From Nymphaea colorata (taxonomy: Eukaryota; Streptophyta; Magnoliopsida; Nymphaeales; Nymphaeaceae): 64,000 nt of DNA. A program made the translations under genes and the position numbers. How positions within the stretch are numbered: position 1 is the stretch's first letter; each line of letters begins with the position of its first letter. The stretch lies in contig NC_045140.1 of the NCBI RefSeq assembly GCF_008831285.2, positions 1,839,528-1,903,527 on the forward strand, read 5' to 3'. The notes beneath the pieces were generated by a model that did no database searches, was not told the DNA's origin, and worked only from the letters and a program-made list of their open reading frames with translations. Of this stretch, positions 1 through 13,030 are shown one piece after another.

Positions 1-573
1 ATTCTCTCCATGATTCCATCAACCATCATTTTGATTGTGTAACCCAAAAGAGAATAAGATGTCAAGGACAGTAGAATCTAATGAGCTCTTTTTTCTACCA
101 AACTGTTACTTTCATTTGGTACGTTTCATTCTTCCACAACAAGCTGGGCAGACCGGCCGCCATTATCTTGTGCGCCCAACTTCATAACAAAGAACCGTTA
201 AGATGCCCACCTTGCTGCCCAACATCGCACCAGCTGATGCGAGGAGAATGACATCTTCATATTCAAATCTGCCAATTTGCTTTGCAAGTTTCAGTTACGT
301 TGGGCAAGATCACGTCATTACCTTAACGGATGTCAAAAGCCATGTTGGTCTGTTGGCACATTTGGTTGTAGGCATCTCCTTGATTCTAGATGCTCTTCCT
401 CTGGTTCTTGGGTTGGCGATACCAAACATATGATCATAAGTATTTCCAACCTTCTAGAGATGCTCTCCGCATATGTGGTTTGATGTCCACCACTTACAGG
501 GAACCTTCATTAGTTCATTTCTCTTTTCTTCTTTTTCTTCCGAGGAAATAATGAAGAATCTACTGCCACAACT

Positions 574-699
574 TTTCGATTCATTTGCCTCTGTACCACA
601 GGAGTGTAATCTTCCTTCACCTATGGAACTGGCATAATTTTCAGATTGATTTGTCCCTGTACCACAGAAGTAAAATCTTTCTCCACCTATGGAAGCCCA
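574..699 (-). repeat. 63-bp tandem duplication in a decayed reading frame
   Basis: Two adjacent 63-bp units (637-699 and 574-636) are similar in sequence and lie in one open frame on the minus strand. They encode two diverged 21-residue repeats, one with FYFCGTGTNQSEN and one with LHSCGTEANESK. The frame stays open to about 454 and then stops. No family could be recognised. It may be the remnant of a retroelement polyprotein, but no diagnostic motif was found. Confidence 0.55.
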
Positions 700-1488
700 T
701 TTTCCCAATATCTAACAGAAGCGAACTGGGGCTTTACGTTTGCCCAGAGAATCAGATCCTTGGACTACAAGAACGAGATGTTTTCATACAGCCCTCGACC
801 CTCTATAAAGAAACAGTACTGAATGTTGAAGGTTGAAATTCCTACCCCTTATGTATACTCCAGTTAGTTTTTTGCTAACTTTATTTTGATCATGAAAGTG
901 TCAGCATGGGCGTTCCTTTTTCTAAATATACATAGGTTGGTGGAAAGACAACATGCTGCATGCAAGCAGTGCAAATGGAACAGATGCGTGCCAGTATCTA
1001 TAGTTAGATATCGGTCTGACGTTTGCCAATAGATCCAGATTAGATCTCTGAAATTGTTTCCAATACATGAGCTCGTGGGGGATAGAGCAACAGTAACATT
1101 CTTTAGAAAACAAAAGACCTTCAAATGTTTCAAAAAGAAAAAAAAAAAACACACTTTTGATCAATATCACAGATTCAAAATTAGGTCTGACTCAAGATGG
1201 TGGTCGAAATCTAGTTAGAATGGTTCTCAATCCACATTCAGTTTGTAGAACAAGGATTGAAACCAGGAATTACAAGAAGTCAGCTTCGAATAGGCTCTCC
1301 AACTACAACCAATCCACTTGGTGGACTAGCAAAGGCAAAAGAGGCACTCTCATACATATATACATACATATATCTGTATTGGTTCACAGCTTTGTCTCCT
1401 TATTTTTCTCTCAACCATAGATATGAAAAAGATCAAGGGTTGAGATTATTTTGTATTCGTCTACCATCCAAGTGTCAAGCACTTACTA

Positions 1489-1491
<3 letters not shown>

Positions 1492-1525
<34 letters not shown>

Positions 1526-1527
1526 TC
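1492..1527. repeat. CT microsatellite
   Basis: A near-perfect CT run with a short C-rich interruption at its right end. It lies about 760 bp upstream of the proposed AVT1H-like start codon. Confidence 0.9.
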
Positions 1528-2284
1528 AACGATATGATAATAGAGTCAGAGAAAAAACGATCAAGAACTCTTGTTTTGATCGATCATTTATGCATCTGGA
1601 CCATAGGCAGTCCTAGACACACTAAGAACTGCAAATTGCTAGTGGCACGGCCAGGTTATATCCGAATTATTTTGTATGAATGATGCATCACATATTGAGC
1701 AAAAGACCCATGTCAAGAAGATCGATTGCATCCTAAGGCACAGCAAGACGCACACTTGACAGTATGTGGTGAAGAAAAACTCATTACTAGATACTGCATA
1801 GCAATTCACTTTAAGAAGTTAGATAAACTTGGAAAATGAATACTGCTATTGAGACTCACCTTTGCCGTTATGCAAAATAATGTGAAAAAGCAGATAGAAG
1901 CAACAGTAGAAAGGAAAATTGAAAAATGTAAAAGAAACATTTAAAAATGAACCAATTTTTCTACAAATCTTTTTTCAAATGGAATCCCACCATCTGATAT
2001 CCAATTTGGCAAATTTACTATCAATTTGAAGACCTCAAGATCTGTCAATACCAGACTAAGATGCCTGAATCTTCCAAGCAGCCCTCCCACAATTAGCAGC
2101 CATGCCAACTTTCACGTGCAGGTATGCAAATATACTCACACCATGCAATATTATAAGTACATACACCTAGCACTCAGGTGCAGACCATGAAGTGCGCAGA
2201 CATCTGAAAGCGCAACTGTCTAGCAGTAATCTGTGCATTTGGAGTGAATATCATCCGCACGTTCTCTGCCAGTTTCATCATATA

Positions 2285-4376
2285 ATGGCAAGCCAACAGA
2301 GCAAACTGGTGGAAGAAGTGAATGAGCATCAGTTATTTAACAAGGGAGAGCATGGAGAACATACAATCAAGTATAAAAGACAGGTAGCAGAGATTGGATA
2401 CAAGAATTGTTGCTCATGCCTGGAGGCCAACAACGTGTGCAATTGTGTTATGGAGGTTGACGCCAATGACGATTTTGCCAAGGGCATTGTTGCTACCACT
2501 GGTAGCCAAGAGCATCCAGATGCTAACAGCTCCTTCACACATTCTGTCATCAATATGATCGGAATGCTGATAGGTGAGTAACTTTGATCAAGCTCGTGTT
2601 CAGTTTTTCCTTATTTTCTGAACTCACTTGAGCTAAGCGACACACTGTTTTTCATAACACCAAATGGGGACAGTTTTACAAGGGCACCCAATTGCCAAAC
2701 AGAGAAGCTCCAAAAATTGCCTTGGATGCAAACCTCATTTTTAAGAGCACTACATTAGAAAAGGTACAAATAAATACGATTTACCTTTTCAATTTCAGGT
2801 CTTGGACAACTATCCACTCCTTATGCTCTGGAGAATGGAGGATGGTCTTCAATTTTCTTGCTCGTAGGCCTTGGTGTGATTTGTGCATACACAAGCCATG
2901 TGATGGGAAAATGCCTCAAACAGAGTCCCAAATCAAGGAATTACCAGGATATAGGAGAGCTAGCCTTTGGAGGAAAAGGAAGATTTGTTGCTGCTTTTTT
3001 CATTTATTCTGAGATTTTCCTGGCCTTGGTGTCCTACACGATCTCTTTGGGGGACAATTTAGCTACAATATTCCACAACAAACACATCTACATAACATGG
3101 ATGAACATATCAACTCGTCATCTTCTAACCATTATGGCAGTCTTCATTTCCTTGCCAAGTCTGTGGTTGAGGGACTTCTCCTCTATCTCCTTTCTGTCTT
3201 CCGGCGGTATAATCATGTCGCTTATGATTTTTGCCACTGTAAGCTGGACTGCAATTAGTTGGGGTGCCAAGGCTAATCATAGAATACCAGCACTTCAACT
3301 CCAGAACATCCCAGGAATCTCCGGCCTCTACATGTTCAGCTATGCAGGCCATGTTGTATTCCCCGACATTTATAGAGCCATGAAAGATCCTTCCAAGTTT
3401 ACAAAGGTAAGAAAACATTTTCATCTTATACTGTACTTTGATTTTGTGCACCATAACTATGCAACAAACATGACCCCTCAAACCTTACCAACATGAGAAC
3501 CTGCAACATATCATTTACGCAACATGCGCTCTACATGGCCTTCAGGTTCATGAAAAAAGTTTAGAAAACTTTTTCCTTTGTTTTTGAGCAGCGATTGTTA
3601 AGTTAGAGAAGGAAAGCTCTCGAGTTTTGAACCCAAGACCCTTGCCGCATAAAGAACTTAACAACCAGTTATAACCTTTGACCACTATAAATCTTCTCTT
3701 CGGTCCAGTGAATTTTTCACCCTCCATGAAGACTTCTTTCTTAACATACTTTGTGAGGAGGGGTCATAATGAACAAAACCATTTGACATATTTTTGTTAT
3801 ATCAAGCTTAGCTTTATTTCTCAAATTATTTATTGTCATCCACAGGTATCAATCACAAGCTTCTCCATTGTTATCATCCTATACTCATCCCTTGCGTTCA
3901 TGGGAGCTAAAATGTTCGGAGGAGGAGTAAGCTCTCAAATTACACTAAGTATGCCCCCCCATCTAATTGCTACAAAGATTGCACTGTGGGCTACTGTTTT
4001 GACACCCATGACCAAATATGCCCTTGAATTTGCACCAATTGCCATCCAACTAGAAAATGCACTCCCCCACTTCATGAGTTCTCGTTTAAAACATGCTATA
4101 AGGGCCGCCATAGGTTCATTTGTCCTCCTTAGCATCCTTTTCCTAGCCCTTACGATCCCCTACTTCCAATATGTTCTAGGATTTACAGGCTCACTTATCA
4201 GTGTTGGTGTCTGCATCATCTTACCCTCTTTGTTTTATATAAAGATTTCTGGATCTCAAATTTCAAGGGCCACTATTGCACTCAATGTCATATTCATAGT
4301 AATTGGTACTTTGTTGGGAGTGTTTGGCACAATATCATCTGGGAAATCACTCCTAAGGAGCATTTCACAAGCGTAA
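2285..4376 (+). CDS. AVT1H: Vacuolar amino acid transporter, AVT1 family (AVT1H-like)
   Basis: Coding exons 2285-2573, 2799-3406 and 3846-4376 join in frame across GT-AG introns to give 475 aa. The product is a membrane amino acid transporter of the AAAP/AVT1 family, which in plants and yeast exchanges neutral amino acids with protons, usually at the vacuole. The first ~80 residues are hydrophilic. The transporter core starts with SFTHSVINMIGMLIGLGQLS, spanning the first splice junction. Family-typical blocks follow, including ICAYTSHVMGKCL, LVSYTISLGDNL, SSISFLSSGGIIMS and LWATVLTPMTKYALEFAP, and the stretches between form about ten or eleven hydrophobic segments. The ATG at 2285 (MASQQSKL) was chosen because it fits a normal N-terminus. 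An in-frame ATG at 2192 would add 31 residues of unlikely sequence. The AVT1H assignment rests on remembered similarity to the Arabidopsis protein. The family is secure; the exact subfamily is less so. Confidence 0.88.
3621..3673 (-). mobile_element. Possible tRNA-derived SINE fragment in AVT1H intron 2
   Basis: On the minus strand, a sequence resembling an RNA polymerase III A box (AACTGGTTGTTAAG) is followed after about 25 bp by a good B-box-like sequence (GGGTTCAAAACTCG). This order and spacing is typical of the tRNA-related head of plant SINEs. Ends, target-site duplication and tail could not be fixed, so only the promoter-like core is marked. Confidence 0.35.
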
Positions 4377-6534
4377 ATCCAAAGCAAGGTAATGAGGCAT
4401 GCAATAGAAGCTGCACCGCGATGAGATGAAGCATCTGACTTTTGAGGAAGAGAAGAAAGGAATGCGCAGAGCAGAAGATTGAAATCGCCTGTAGTTTCAT
4501 GATGTAGTCGAGATATATATATCTACAAGCATAGAATAAGAAATTTCTTACAACATACAGTACTATTCTGACGAGCAGAAGCACCATTTTTTGCAGTTCT
4601 TGAAAATGGGTTTGCAGTACCAAAGCGGAAAGACAAAAATCTCACCTGCCCTATCCCTATGATTGTCTTACGAAACAAACAATGAGACCACTTTCTTCAG
4701 ATGCTTGAACAAGAGAAACTATACTAAAAAAACAGATACCACCCCCAGCTAATCTCTGAATTGCGGATGAGAAATAAAAAAGAGAGAACTTTCTAACTGG
4801 ACATCGGATGAACAGTAACAGACCCTCAAAAAGACAGATTTTCCGCATCGATGGCATGATTTACTACTCGGATTACTCGGTGACCGGATTACAAGTCCTT
4901 GATGTGAATGCCCCCCTGCACTTTTATGTGGCCTGAAAACTTTGGATGTTGTCCATCAAGTGCTCCGTGAAATACGGCGCAGCCGAGAAGGGCTTCAGGG
5001 CATCACAGCATTCATTCCCATGGCTTTTCTGTTGCCTCGGATCATGGCGTTGGGCAAGGCAGAGGGTTAAGTTCAAGGTCGTCAGAAATGGCTGATTCGA
5101 ATCCAATTGGTGGCAGACCGATTCAATCCCGTGGCCGATTCGAATCAAATTCGTGGCAAACCGAATCCCGTGGCTGATGAAAGGTTTGGGGGCTTTTAAC
5201 TATTTTTAAAATGGTTTAATATTTTAAATTGTTTTTTTGTATATTTTTCATATATTTTATTTATAAAAAAGGTTTTCTAATATTATTAAACAACCAACCC
5301 AGCCGAATCGGTGAACTGGCTGCCCTTCGGAAAAAAAAAAATTAATGGACTCGAAAGTCCAAAATTTTTCAAATTAGTGTCGTTCAACCAAAAAGTTCTA
5401 ACGGCCCATCCGACTTGTTTAAGTCAGTGGCATGTGAACACTGAGTGTTGCTTTGCAAATTTTTCAACGGAAAATTCAAGCTTCATCCTCATTAAAAATA
5501 GCGAAGAATCCTCATTATCTGAAGGCAGCCGTTCAGATAATCTGAAAACTCTCCAATACTACATCTGCACCACACCGTCTATACACCAAGCTCATGACCC
5601 GATCCCACAGCAGTTTTTTCTCCAACAATACTGCACAACCCATGTATGTTTAACCTCAGATTATGCCACCACGAATATGCCATCAAATATTTTAAGCTTT
5701 TTTTCGTGAATACAATTGTGAATAAAGAATTCATGAAAATCCAATTTCTCGATTAAAGTTTATGAGCGACGAAAACTGGGATTTTTATTTTTAAAACATT
5801 AAATAATATTGTTTAGGTATGTATTTTCATGATTTTTTTCTGTTTAGATGTTTTGTATGGTTGGATTGGTGAAAAACAGTGTGTATACATGCATATACGT
5901 GTGTGTGTGTGTGTGTGTGTATGAAATGTCTAGTATAATTAAGCGCAGCCAACTGTCTTACTAAATATCTACAAAATGAACGTGTTTTCAAGAAACACAA
6001 AAAATTACATTCTTATGTTTAAATAAAGTCAACGACTGGCGGCTTATAGAAATTGAAATCAACCAATCAGACAAACAAAGTTCCAAATTGTCCAGATACA
6101 CCTAAGCAAGTTTGTTTACACCCTTGAACTCTTTTTTTTTTTCCTTCAATAACATGATGAAAATTGAAATGACAGACGCATGTTTCTTACCTAGAGAGAA
6201 ACACACCCACGGAGAAGTATTGGACCCTCTCCAACTGAAAAATTAAGAACCCACACAGAAAATCATCTAAAGACAGCATGAGATAAGAACGTGGAAGGAG
6301 AACAAACTCATAGTGTATTATTATTTATGAATCTGGACTGTTGAAATATATGAAAGGCACTAGAACCCACAAATTGGAAGGCACTAAAAATTGGTACATA
6401 ACAGTTGCTGCATCGGAGGGGCAAAAAGGTAAAATGAAACTACAGTTTGGAAAAGACGGATGATGTTCAGACTGCAACATAAGCTCCATGTCTTGTCGGC
6501 TTATTTAGAAAGATGAAATTCTTTGGCTGCAATC
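4377..6534. other. Intergenic region between convergent AVT1H-like and COX5b
   Basis: This holds the 3' UTRs of two convergent genes and AT-rich spacer. A GT microsatellite lies at 5899-5920. Around 5095-5175 a short motif (gattcgaatc with ggcagaccgattc) is repeated a few times, which looks like repeat-derived DNA. No gene is supported. Open frames at 5311-5709 and elsewhere have no recognisable protein features. Confidence 0.5.
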
Positions 6535-9500
6535 TCAATGGTCATCATCGCCATGGCCATCCGGAGGGCCCCCTTCACCGATCACCTCAAGCTGAGAAGC
6601 ACAAGCAAGAAAAGTAAAAGTTAAAGATGATTTCAGAAACATATGAACAAAAAACAGTGACCTAAGTTCTAGAAGGACTCGACATGTCAAGCTATAGCTG
6701 GTATATAGTTTCTGTTTGGATGAGAAGTAACATACCACTAACCTAGGTCAGTTTCTAGGTGCAAGTTATTGACTGGTCACCAAATCACTTGACAAGCCAA
6801 ATCAAATGTAACCAGGTGCTACAGAAGCCTATGCAGGTTGGCGGTGAAGGTATCTTTCAAAAATCATATTTGGTATAGAATATGTCTACACTATACATAC
6901 TCTCCTATCTACACATTGAAAACCAGAAAATGTAAGAATGAACAGCATAAACTCAGAACTTAAGCGTAAGCCATTATAGTAAAAAAGGAAAATCTTCATA
7001 GGCACCAACAGCAGTATTTTTTGAGTCACATAATTACAAGAATTTGTATACCAACTGAAATAGTTAAAGAAGCAGCTACAACATGGTGATTTTCAGTAAA
7101 ACACAAAATCTACTTGTGGGAAGGGCAGATAACATAGAACTTAACACTGATCAACAAATGCTTTTATCTAGGACTAGAAGTCATCAGAACAAAAGGCTCT
7201 CAGAACTACTACAGGCACATCTTCACTACATTGTCAAGCTGTACATCATACTACAATTGAAGAATTCCCATCTTACCTGGAAATATTGAGAACAGACAGG
7301 GCATTCAAATGGTTTGTCCTTCTCAAGCCAAAACCAGACAACATCATGTTCATCCTCTACAAAAGAAAAACATGATGTTTCAGAGAAATAAGTCAAGAAA
7401 TACTATGAACCAACTTAGTAAGTTCAACATAGAGCAAGTTTGAAGTGAAATCATGACGACATTACCGCCTTCTCCCCCAGGGCATCCAACTAGTCTTTTA
7501 TCATAGTAGGATTGCACAATAGCAGGTGCCTCCTGTAAAATTTGTTTAAATGGAAAGAAAAAGCCAAACATAAGAAACCCTATTCAAATATCAATACTCT
7601 TAATCTGTTAAATCACAGTTAAGCGCGTATGAATGACAAGTCTAGGTCAAGTGGGACCAATAACATTTCCAGAATAATTTCAGAGCTTCATGTCAACATC
7701 CGATACAAGGACAGACCTGTCCCTAGCTTGTTAAGCCAAAATATAGTGAAATGAGTGTCTGACACCTATGTGTTGCATCTTATTAAGATGCATGAGGGGT
7801 GGATATGAAGAGCTCCAAAATCCTTTTTTTGACTTTACAGCATCTCTCTGGCATAAGGATGTGCAGTAACATCGATAACATGTGCTCGTTCTGGCAGTGA
7901 GGTTAGTGACAAACAAAAGAAGACAGAAGAACCCAAGAAATCAGAAGGATAAATTTCCCAAACAACAGCAAATGTATTTCAACTACCATTCAGCTGAATT
8001 CTTTTTTCAAAGGGACATCCAAAACCCATGTTATATCATCCAAACAAAAGACCAGTTTTTAGAAAGTAAAAAACTGGTTTTGTCATGTTACCCAAAGACT
8101 AAAACCAGGTTTTGAAAACTCATTAAAAAATGGTTTCACAAAACCAGGTTTTGACAAAAACCATTTTTTGAAGGGCTCTTCATCCAAATGCTAACTAAAG
8201 GTTTTTATATTTTTATTGAGAAAAGAAAGGAAAAAATATAATGAACATTAACCTACACCATGACCACTAACCTTAGTTCCAAATGGACCAGTAGGAGCAT
8301 CCATGTCAAACCTTTTTCCTCCCTGAAAAAGAATCGGGAAAACATAAGTTCAAAGTTGATACCACAACTAATTTCATTTTATTAAGTAAAATAAATGCAT
8401 ACCTCTAGCTCAGCCTCCAACTCCTCCCGCTCATGCCCAGTTGCAATAGGCATTACATCTTCCACCCGTTTCTTCCCCTTGGATAGAATAGTTTCTGCAT
8501 CACAATACACAAAGTAGGTGAATTTGCTTGTAGTCAAAGACTCAAAAAGTAACAAAGTATATGACCCTATATCTATTAAAAGTTTATTACTTAGGCAGAT
8601 CTATTTAGCAGAAAAAACACATCTCATAATATTTAACTACATGCTAATTGAATAGCAATGAAATTTTGAGTAACACACAAGCAGGAATAGGATTTCATGG
8701 ACTGATGGACAGTCACAAATATCGCGTCTTAAGCAAAAAAGATGCATTATGTGAAAAATAGGCCAGCCGTATAAACCGGCAATAAGACACGTTTTTTTAA
8801 ACACCAAAATATAAAAAAACAAAAAAAATGCATAATTTTTTCATATTTTTTATTAATTTTTGATTTATTTTATTTTTATAATTTTCAGGATTTTTTATTT
8901 TTAAAAAAAAATTGTCGAGATTTTCCCAAGATACACAATTTTGCCGTATTATACCCAAGAAATTCCTCGACATATAATACATGTACACGATATATACGAC
9001 AATGATTTCATGGTAAGGATCCCAATTAAATGATTGTAAAAGGCTTTGCCTAGTCAAAACAAAGCCAACATAAGACATGTTGTGTCTAGGCACCTGCTAT
9101 AAAGCAAATCATGCTATAGTGATAACACCAAATAACCATAACAGCTCACCACTACTTATATCCTAAACCTTTTCATGCTCAAGCAAAGCAGAAGGAAGCA
9201 GTTCATTGTTCACATTACAAAGCTAAGGTTTCTAATTCCTCTAAATTAGAACTATATACATGAGCACTCTATTTTGATTCACACTGTGTATCTTCTTGTA
9301 AATTAGAGTCGCTGGAGAGTTTATAAAAATAATCAGAGACCTCCACATGACATCTTCCAAATTAAACGCAGACCTGATGCTTTGGTGTCAAGGTAAGTTA
9401 TTGGAATTTTGAGATATCGCAACAGGTCAGACTTATGTCACATGGGTACAGGTACGGGTGCCAGTACGGGTGCTGGTAAGGGCACGGGCATGGAGCAATT

Positions 9501-12500
9501 TTCAAAAACTTGGGAACATGTCCATACATATATGTTTTATATGTATAATAATAAGATTTTAGCTAAATAAACACAATAATTCATTGCTTATATTCATAAA
9601 AATAATCTTGTTGAACAAAAAAATACAAAAAAAGATGCAAAAAGTACAAAAAAATACTAAAATATATAAAAAAAATACAAAAATTAAGGCTGTTGTGTCC
9701 AGGCCTCCACCCACACCCATGTCAATAACAGGTGTGTGGCCTTACTCAGGCACACCCATGTTAAATAGGGTCACACTAAGTTTCTATCAGACGTAACCTT
9801 GCCATTCAATTCAAGCCAAAGCTCCCACTAATTAACATAAAATAGTGTGAAGCTCATAAGTAATCCATTAGGCACAATTAAATGGCCAACATTTTCCATT
9901 CAGTGGCATGTCACCCAGAAGAGGCACTATTCCCCATGAATAAAAAGCAGATTACAGTTTCAAAGAGTCCAATAAATGGGAACAAAAAGAGACGAAAAAT
10001 CACCTAAAAGGCAAGGCTATTGAAATTGAGTGTATCAGCCCATAGGCATTGCCTGGGCCGATACATTGTGTATCAACCCTTCACTTCTATGACATAAAGG
10101 TTGATGCAGGCCCTGCTGTTTATCAGGTCTGAAAAGCATTGGTTGCATTGGCAATAAAAAGTCTGATGCATTGCACATCGGCCATTCACTTCAACGAGAT
10201 ACAGGATGATGCAGGCCCTGTGAGGTTGGAAAAACATTGTTTGTAGCCCTAAAAAGGCTAAAAAATGAAAAAGTTGAACATGGGAACAGTTAAAGAGTGT
10301 AACTTCAACAGAAAGTTGTCCTAGCCCTTATGTCCTTACCTGTGCTGAGGTTCTTCAAGGAGATAGGCAGTGTGTGGAGAAGGGTGGAGAAAGGAGGCAA
10401 TTAGTGGTGATAGCCAAAAGAAATGGCTCTCTCTCTCTCCCTCTCTCTCTCTCTCTCTTTGTGCTTTCCTTTTGCCTCACAAATCTTAATACATTCATAT
10501 GCCGTCTTCTTCTGCTATTTGTTGTCATTATTCTAGCCCCAATGGTTTGAATTTTCATTTTTCAGTTGAGATCATTGTCACAAATATCGTTTTCAGTTAT
10601 GAAATGGCGAGGTTTCTCTTGGGTATAACATGGCTGACCGGTTTTTCTCAAGAAAATATTAGGAAAACCTTGGCCAGTTTAAAAAAATATATATAAAAAA
10701 TAAAGATCCTAAAAGTAACATGTAAAAATGTGAAAATAAAAATGCAAACAACTAAAAAATGTAAAGAACGCAAAAAACACAAAAAAAAAAAGAAAAAAGG
10801 AAATCACCAAAAAAATCCAAAAAAACATGTTTTCTCCCATTTCTCAGGTGACCTGTTTTTTTTTTCAGTTATCAAATAAAATATGTTTTTTTAACAATGG
10901 TTGAAATCCACACAATCTGGTCTCAAGTCACATTTTTTGTTCTGAAACCTTCTCATAGGTCTGAACTTTCTTTTAATTTCAGTCCAGCTAAAGACCTATA
11001 TTGCTAAAGAGATTTGGGTACTGTTGAACTCAACAATTAAGAAGTTTATTGTTGTGGAGTCCATCATTCCAACAATCTATCTCCCATGACCTGTGAAATG
11101 TTCCACCTTCCCATTTCCTTTTTTTGATTGTTTAGATTATCTCTTTCCAAGACATGATGGCACGTGAGATATGATAACTTTTTCCAAAATTAAGTACTAT
11201 GGATGATTCTATGCATTTTTCCCTTTTCCTAAATTCTTATTGGTTCATAATTAAAACGCATTAAATGCGAAGCATCAAAAGGACAATAGTATTCTCTAAT
11301 TGCCCACAGGAGTGACGCATATCAGGCCATATTGGACAATAAGCTGCATTGTCAAGCAACCCGGAACAATACACTAACCTATATTTACGAAATTGCTAAA
11401 CAGGCAGTCAAAGAACATACTAAAGAAGGATGTTATCACAAATATGTATATGAGGAAAAACTAACTTGAACCGGTAAGTTGAAGGAGGCCATGAAGATCA
11501 AAAATAAAATGCACCAGAGACCTCAAATACCTGCTCAGCTCTTACTTGAGGATTTCATGACTTTTCCAAGGACTAGTCAGTAATGTATTTGTGGAAGTCT
11601 AATTCAGTGAATGCTTGAATACAGAACAACTCGCTCAGGAAGAACACATATGGGATTTCCAGCTTGATCAATTAACAGATTCAGCACGTTGAGAATGGAA
11701 GACAATTAAACGCTAGTGTTGCTCACACTGAACACGAGCATGAGACCGTCTAAAACACCACTGCAACCATGTGAACATAATCATCTGTGTCCTTTCTTAT
11801 ATTACATTCCCATTATCTTTGTCAGCTTTTACAAATCAAACAAAAAGAAAAACCAGAAACTCATCGAGTCTCTTGCGTGCTTTCATTGTCATATGTGGTG
11901 AATAATGGACCTTCGTCCTCAATAAAGCACATTTTTTACATCGATGATCCATATCCATATCCATATTATGACAAGTACAATACCGATTACTATTTGGTTT
12001 AGTCTACTCAGACCAATGGATTCTCCATTCCTATAACTTATTTATCAAAAGCCAACAGCTTGAAGCTGATAAAAAAAATTTAACAAAAAAAAAAAACTGT
12101 AAAGAATCTAAGAAAAATGTGCTCATCCTATTTCTAGCATCTAAGATTAAAAAAGGTAGGATCTTCTAACTGTTCCAGCTAGCTTGTCAGAAATCCACCG
12201 CCGAGAGACAAATCTCCACTAGCTTCAGCATAAAACCAATTCAACCACGCCATACCATCCGCAAGATCGAATAAATGAAAACAACAAGCGACCCGAAGAT
12301 ATTGAATGTACACAGGCTTATGCAAGTTCCTCCCAAAAATCTGAAAGGAATTATTACACGGCCCATTAGTACTGTAATACCTTCAAAAGAAAATGACGAA
12401 TAACGTCTCAAATATTATTCTTACAAATCCAGGATCTGTGAAAGAGTTCTGATGAAAGGAAAATGCATTGGTTCAAGTGGACGGAGGGCAGCAAAAACGA

Positions 12501-12936
12501 TCAGAAACGCCTGAAAACCGGATCTTGACCATTCAAAACTAGGCTGGGCAGACGGTAAATTCAGAAATGAAGAAAGGCCACTTAAATGCGTCACGGCTTT
12601 CTCCTCAAATAAACAAAAGAACAAGCACAATATTTCGAGGCGGGAGCCAAGCAAAGAAAAATGTTCCGGTATCACTTTTGTTCTTCTTGAAAACGACACT
12701 ACGGCAAGAGAGAGATAGAGAGATCCGATCGTTAGAGGATCGAGAAACTTGCCTGCATCGGAGGTTGCCTGCTGGGATAAGAAACGAGGTGTGCTCCGGG
12801 ACGCTGGAGAGAACAACGAGGACGACGATGCAGCCGCCGCCGCCGCTCGACGAATCAGCGCGCCATCCTTCGACCTTCCGGCGAGGGCAGCAGAAACCGT
12901 CAGTGTATGAAGAGAAGCCGCGATCCTTCGCCACAT
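6535..12936 (-). CDS. COX5b: Cytochrome c oxidase subunit 5b, mitochondrial
   Basis: A nuclear-encoded subunit of respiratory complex IV. Minus-strand exons 12753-12936, 8403-8494, 8272-8322, 7466-7532, 7277-7356 and 6535-6591 join in frame to 176 aa, the length I recall for the plant family. It begins MWRRIAASLHTL, followed by an Arg/Ala/Ser-rich presequence of about 60 residues typical of mitochondrial import. The conserved core follows: VEDVMPIATGHEREELEAEL, GPFGTKEAPAIVQSYYDKR, VGCPGGEGEDEHDVVWFWLE (Cys126), ECPVC (Cys150 and Cys153, zinc-binding region), and the acidic His-containing tail GGPPDGHGDDDH. Intron 1 is about 4.3 kb and phase 1. The only junction found that keeps frame uses a GC donor (CAG|GCAAGT) and the acceptor gatgcag at 8495. 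The other introns are GT-AG. Two TGGGCC/T site II motifs and a G-box lie upstream at 13325-13368. Confidence 0.93.
8875..9015 (-). repeat. Dispersed repeat in COX5b intron 1, inverted copy
   Basis: Read on the minus strand this contains atcattgtcgtatatatcgt, then aggaatttcttgggtataa and an A-rich tract. A related copy lies on the plus strand at about 10567-10900, so intron 1 carries an inverted pair roughly 1.6 kb apart. The element type is unknown. Confidence 0.5.
10426..10459. repeat. CT microsatellite in COX5b intron 1
   Basis: An interrupted CT run near the middle of the long first intron of COX5b. Confidence 0.85.
10567..10900 (+). repeat. Dispersed A-rich repeat in COX5b intron 1
   Basis: Starts gagatcattgtcacaaatat, continues with gaggtttctcttgggtataa and a long A-rich tract with short interspersed words, and ends near a T-run. 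It resembles the inverted copy at 8875-9015. Its A-rich part (aaatcaccaaa followed by atgttttctcccatttctca) resembles 26280-26400 in RNase J intron 2. No coding capacity or terminal repeats were found. Confidence 0.45.
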
Positions 12937-12960
12937 CGTGTCCCAGGTCTCCCCGGTCAA

Positions 12961-12971
12961 CCCTCTCTCTA

Positions 12972-13030
<59 letters not shown>
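12961..13030. repeat. CT-rich tract at COX5b 5' end
   Basis: About 70 bp of almost pure CT (GA on the COX5b strand), starting only 24 bp upstream of the COX5b start codon. It probably lies in the 5' UTR or core promoter. GA-rich 5' leaders are common in plant genes. Confidence 0.85.

Larger units (their letters stand above)
1..2284. other. Intergenic region upstream of AVT1H-like gene
   Basis: I find no supportable intact gene here. The left part (about 200-710) has short open frames on both strands that look like decayed repeat sequence, including an in-frame 63-bp duplication at 574-699 listed separately. A CT microsatellite lies at 1492-1527. The last few hundred bases before 2285 should include the promoter and 5' UTR of the transporter gene. 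No TATA box or transcription start could be fixed. Confidence 0.5.

Noticed and set aside
454..573. Possible gag zinc knuckle (CKWWTSNHICGEH)
   Set aside because: The spacing does not fit a CCHC knuckle and no neighbouring retroelement domains were seen.
2192..2284. Upstream in-frame ATG for the AVT1H-like protein
   Set aside because: It would add 31 residues with Cys, His and Trp, unlike the family's hydrophilic N-termini. The ATG at 2285 gives a normal start.
12421..12752. Continuation of the COX5b exon 1 frame past the splice donor
   Set aside because: The frame stays open to 12421, but the sequence after SDAGK has no similarity to COX5b. It is intron read-through.
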